36,667 nt of DNA from Allosalinactinospora lopnorensis. GTDB taxonomy: Bacteria > Actinomycetota > Actinomycetes > Streptosporangiales > Streptosporangiaceae. The notes under the pieces were generated by a model that had not been told where the DNA came from, searched no databases, and saw only the letters and a program-made list of their open reading frames with translations. Made by a program: the position numbers and the translations under genes. Location of the stretch: NCBI RefSeq assembly GCF_000981225.1, contig NZ_LAJC01000062.1, positions 1 to 36,667 on the forward strand, given 5' to 3'. This document shows, in pieces, positions 33,449-36,667 of this stretch; position 1 is the stretch's first letter; the number at the start of each line of letters is the position of its first letter.

Positions 33449-34639
33449 GTGCGACATCGGTTGAGATCGTGTACCGGATCGACGGTGGCGTTCGCCGTGG
33501 CATTTACCGCTTTCGGCGCTCCGGCCTGGGCCGATCCCGAGCCCAACGTGCAGGACCGGCCCCCGCTCGACGCCCAGACCCGCGGGAGCGGACCGCAGCC
33601 CGGCACCTCGGGCGGGGCGAGCGACGGCTCCTCCGCGCCCCCCGTGGCCGATACGGACGAGCTGCGGCACGACGTCGAGGTGGAGCCGTTCGACGAGGCG
33701 CGTTCCCGCGAGTATTTCGCGGTCGCGCCGGAGACCCTTCCGAGGAAGACCACCGACGCGGTGCGTGAACTCGACGGGGTGGAGTCCGTCGAGGTGGTGG
33801 ACGCGGCCGAGGTGAAGGTCGACGGCGAGCCCACGGCGATGCTCGGGGTCGACCCCTCGAGTTTCCGCAACTACGCCCCGAAGCCTTCGGCCGAGTCCGA
33901 CGAGATCTGGCAGGGCCTGACCGAAGGCCGGATCGCGCTCTCCGACGAGGCCGGCAAGCAGCGCGACCTCGACGTCGGCAGCGAGGTCGACCTCGCGGGC
34001 GGCAAAGGCGAGGTCACCCGCGAGGTCTGGACGCACGCGACCTCCGGGGTGGCCGGGATCGACGCGTTGGTCTCCAGCGACGTCACCGCCGGACTCGGCT
34101 TCCCCGAGGGCAACGCCCTGGTTATCTCCGCACCCGACGCCGACCTGTGGGAGCTGCGGGAGGAGCTCACGGAGATCCTGGGCGAGGACGCCTCGTTGCA
34201 GTTGCTCGCGGAGGACCCCGATGCCCAGCCCTCGGGCCCCGATGGCGCTCCGGTCGGCGGATCGACGATCGAGGACATGATCGCCGCCGCCGAGTCGCAG
34301 CTCGGCGTCCCCTATGTCTGGGGCGGTGAGACTCCGGAGGCCGGGTTCGACTGCTCGGGCCTGGTGCAGTGGGCGTTCGCCCGGGCCGGCGTCTCGGTGC
34401 CCCGGGTCACCCACGACCAGTGGTGGGCCGGTACGCACGTGGACTACGCCGACGCCGAGCGCGGCGACCTGATCTTCTGGCGCAACGACCCGACCGCACC
34501 CGACTACATTTCGCACGTGGCCATCTACCTGGGCGACGGCATGATGCTGGAGGCGCCGCGGAGCGGGCTGGACGTGCGCGTCACCGAGGTCCGCACGAAC
34601 AACATGGCCGGTGTGGTCCGCGTCCACACAGCGGACTAG
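33449..34639 (+). CDS. Secreted NlpC/P60 endopeptidase
   Basis: In this 396-residue protein a signal peptide ends near APAWA (residue 28). A Pro/Ser/Gly linker is followed by a middle domain (about 72-250: FAVAPETLPRKTTDAVREL, LVSSDVTAGLGFPEGNAL), whose pattern recalls MacB/FtsX-like extracellular domains; this comparison is tentative. Residues 275-396 are the NlpC/P60 domain with Cys302 in FDCSGLVQWAF, His356 in ISHVAIYLGDG, and the third polar site near EAPRSG. It should cleave peptidoglycan stem peptides. GTG 33449 has GGCGAGG six bases upstream. No riboswitch of the ydaO type was seen upstream. Confidence 0.9.
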   Translation: MRHRLRSCTGSTVAFAVAFTAFGAPAWADPEPNVQDRPPLDAQTRGSGPQPGTSGGASDGSSAPPVADTDELRHDVEVEPFDEARSREYFAVAPETLPRKTTDAVRELDGVESVEVVDAAEVKVDGEPTAMLGVDPSSFRNYAPKPSAESDEIWQGLTEGRIALSDEAGKQRDLDVGSEVDLAGGKGEVTREVWTHATSGVAGIDALVSSDVTAGLGFPEGNALVISAPDADLWELREELTEILGEDASLQLLAEDPDAQPSGPDGAPVGGSTIEDMIAAAESQLGVPYVWGGETPEAGFDCSGLVQWAFARAGVSVPRVTHDQWWAGTHVDYADAERGDLIFWRNDPTAPDYISHVAIYLGDGMMLEAPRSGLDVRVTEVRTNNMAGVVRVHTAD

Positions 34640-34663
34640 GGCGTGTCCTGCGGAGTATGGGAC

Positions 34664-35040
34664 TCAAGGCGCAGAGGTCCGGGCCTGTGCGCTCGGGTCC
34701 GCCATTCGCGGCCGGGGCCGGGTGACCAGTCGGCGTGTCGCGAGGTTGAGCAGGCCGCTCACGTGGCCGGCCTCGGCGGCCACGGTGCCGTCCAGATTGC
34801 GTAGCGGGTGCCGCACGCGGTAGGTCCTGCCGTTGCCCGGTTCCAATCGCAGGACACATCGCCCCGGTCGCCGCCACGCAGCCCGCTGCGGCACCTGATG
34901 ACGGTCTCCAGGGTGACGGGCCCGGTCCCGCCACCGGGGAGGTCCCCGATGCGGATTCCGGCGGCTCGGACGTACGCGAAACGGGCGTGGTCGGCGTACT
35001 GGACGGAGCGGCCTCCGCTGAGGCGGAGCCGGGGCGATCT
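34664..35040 (-). pseudogene. Acyl-CoA thioesterase-like remnant
   Basis: Minus-strand frames give two joined pieces of a hotdog-fold thioesterase: QYADHARFAYVRAAGI, GPVTLETVIRCRS and GDVSCDWN in one frame, then GNGRTYRVRHPLRNLDG and TVAAEAGHVSGLLNLATRRL in another, ending at the TGA at 34664. One added base in the C run near 34837 joins them (WNRGNGR). The N-terminal 25 or so residues with the catalytic Asp are not recognisable upstream. It is convergent with the NlpC/P60 gene. It is either truncated or further frameshifted. Confidence 0.65.
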
Positions 35041-35280
35041 CGTGGCTGCGGAGCCCGCGCTTTCGGCGTGCGGGGGAGGCGTTCAGCGGTGCCCGGTCAG
35101 GGGCACGCGATGCCGGTTCCGGTCCGGCAGCGCAGGAATTCTTCGATGCTTTCCCGGGAACGTCCGACTGGACACAGTGCGTGTGTGCAAAAATCCCCTT
35201 GGTGATCACCCCTGGCCCCTCACCGGAAGTTCCAGAGGTGATCCGATCCCTTACCCGTCTTTCACAGAGAAGGAATCTGA

Positions 35281-35821
35281 TGGCGAAGCGTAACATGTTC
35301 ACATCTGCCGCGGCGCTTCTTGCGGCCGTCGCCGGAGCGGTGCTCATGGCTCCGGCCGCGGCCTCGGCCGCCCCCACCCAACTCGCCCCGGAGGCCGACT
35401 ACCGCATCATCTTCGAGCGGAACGACGCGATGGTGGTCCCGTGGGGCGGCTCCACGCAGCGTACGGACGTCCGGGTCTGGCCCAACGACTACGCGGGGAT
35501 GGACTGGGCCGTCTCCCATGTCGGGAGGAGCAATGGGCTGCGACGTACGAGGTCCGCAACCTCCGCAGCAACCTGTGCCTCCAGCCCAAGGACGGGGCGA
35601 CGCAGGCGGGTAAGCGGGCCGAGCAGGCCGAGTGCAACGGCCGCCTGGTGCAGGAGTGGAACCTGCCGTACCTGGGGAACAACGTGCGCCACATCGTGCC
35701 GGCGAAGAACTGGAATCTCGGAGTCACGCTGGAGAACCCCGCCTGGACCGGATCCTTCCTCAAACTGGGGTACCGCAACACGGCTGACCCGAACCTCAGG
35801 TGGAACTTCGAAGCGCGGTAA
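35281..35821 (+). pseudogene. Secreted ricin-type lectin-like protein, frameshifted
   Basis: ATG 35281 opens a protein with a clear signal peptide (ending SASA near residue 31) and a first part YRIIFERNDAMVVPWGG, ending at AVSHVG. From about 35524 the reading continues in the next frame: EEQWAATYEVRNLRSNLCLQ, then EWNLPYLGNNVRHIV, ending at the TAA at 35821. YEVRNLRSNLCLQ and QEWNL fit the ricin B-type trefoil (QxW) pattern, though only one or two repeats are visible. Restoring one G (GGGAGG to GGGGAGG) joins the halves into about 180 residues. It would be a secreted carbohydrate-binding protein. Confidence 0.7.
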
Positions 35822-35994
35822 CCGGTCCCCGCCGACCGGGCCGGAACCGGCACGGTTCCGTGCGGAGCGGAAGAGGGCGTCTTCCCGGGAGGCGATTCCC
35901 CCAATCGGGAGTCCACCGTGCGGGGCGCCCACCCGTGGCCGCCGCCCCGCTCCGTAAGGAGACCGCCGGCGGCTCGTACCGGCACTCTCTTGAC

Positions 35995-36028
35995 CGTCGC
36001 CCGCCCGGCCCCGGCCGGGCGGGCGACG
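35995..36028. terminator. Strong hairpin between convergent genes
   Basis: CGTCGCCCGCCCGGCC pairs perfectly with its complement (16 bp, 2-base centre). It lies between the lectin-like gene and the epoxide-hydrolase remnant and could terminate both. Confidence 0.75.
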
Positions 36029-36053
36029 CAGCGGCCGCGGGCAGGGCCAGGCG

Positions 36054-36667
36054 CTATCGCCACCGGGCGCTGAAAGCCCGGATGTCGGCCGCGAGGAGAT
36101 CAGGGGCCTGGAGAGCGGCGAAGTGGCCACCGCTGTCGTAGCGGGTCCAGCGCACGATGTGGTTGGCGCGTTCGGCGAGTGTCCGGATCACCGTGTCGCC
36201 GGTGAACAGCGCAACGGCGGTGGGGACACCAGAGGACGGCCCGCCGTAGAAGGCGTCCCGGCGTCCTTGTACAGGCGGGCCGAGGACCCGGAGGTCGCGG
36301 TGAACCAGTAGATCGCCACGTTCGTCAGGATCGCGTCCCACCCGATGGGGTCTGGTCACTGCGGACGGGGTCGTAGTCAACGAACCACTCCAGGTTCCAG
36401 GCCAGCAGGCCCACCGGCGAGCGGTGAGTGCGTACGCCAGGGTCTGCGGCCGGGTGGACTGCAGGGGGTGGCGTACCCCGCGCGCTCCTGCCAGTCGGTG
36501 TCGCCCTCCTGGAGCAGGGCGCGTTCCTCCTCGGTCAGCCCGGCCACGGGATCCTCGCCGCTCCAGTCGACCGTGGAGGCGCTGACAAGCCCGTTCACGT
36601 GCACCCCGAGGACGTGCTCGCGGTCGACGCGGCCCAGTTCGGGCGAGATGATCGACCCGAAGTCGCA
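36054..36667 (-). pseudogene. Epoxide hydrolase-like gene, several frameshifts, cut by window end
   Basis: Consecutive minus-strand frames carry epoxide hydrolase family sequence in order: DFGSIISPELGR and HVNGLVSAS, WQERAGYAT, then LQSTRPQTLAYALT, then VGLLAWNLEWFVDYDP, then DAILTNVAIYWFTAT, then YGGPSSGVPTAVALFTGDTV, and the C-terminus HIVRWTRYDSGGHFAALQAP with the catalytic His. Frame changes occur near 36466, 36420, 36348 and 36260. Most are repaired by one added G/C. The 5' end lies beyond 36667. Four breaks in 600 bp mean a pseudogene or poor sequence near a contig end. Confidence 0.75.

Overview
The window is high-GC DNA with frequent GTG and TTG starts. It carries an SSI-like inhibitor, a DUF2510-type protein, an actinobacterial family A exonuclease/polymerase-like protein and orn next to tRNA-His. 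This points to an actinomycete, plausibly Nocardiopsaceae or a relative; the family assignment is an inference. No phage or plasmid backbone is visible.

Left edge (1-2.7 kb): a lipoprotein, a decayed IS5-family element with visible ends, then a small lipoprotein. Core (2.7-21 kb): a Tad (Flp-type IV) pilus locus, mostly on the minus strand. Reading right to left it holds a zinc-ribbon protein, CpaB/RcpC, a TadZ ATPase fused in frame to a TadE pseudopilin, a second TadE, TadA, TadB, TadC, a histidine kinase, a NarL-type regulator, an Flp pilin, a TadG-like protein with a peptidoglycan-peptidase-like end, an OmpA-like lipoprotein, a secreted protein sharing the OmpA protein's CLCS domain, and a lysozyme-like protein. 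Nearby lie a calpain-like protease and a large unrecognised protein.

The striking point is that the calpain-like, lysozyme-like, peptidase-like and unrecognised proteins all begin with a class III prepilin-type segment (Gly, four residues, then Glu in three of them; a TadG-type variant in the fourth). The Tad machine may therefore export or tether enzymes and not only a pilus. An ATTGGGCCC element lies upstream of the pilin, the calpain gene and the two plus-strand genes, which suggests shared control. No prepilin peptidase gene is seen here.

Right part (21-36.7 kb): tRNA-His, orn, a frameshifted DUF2510 proline-rich membrane protein, a conserved protein of unknown role, two paralogous membrane-anchored solute-binding/VWA proteins, an SSI-like inhibitor, a TrmH-type RNA methyltransferase, a frameshifted 2-hydroxyacid dehydrogenase, the polymerase-like protein, a secreted NlpC/P60 hydrolase, and broken thioesterase-like, ricin-lectin-like and epoxide-hydrolase-like genes. 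About ten apparent one-base losses, mostly in short G/C runs, fall in this part. They could be sequencing errors or true decay.
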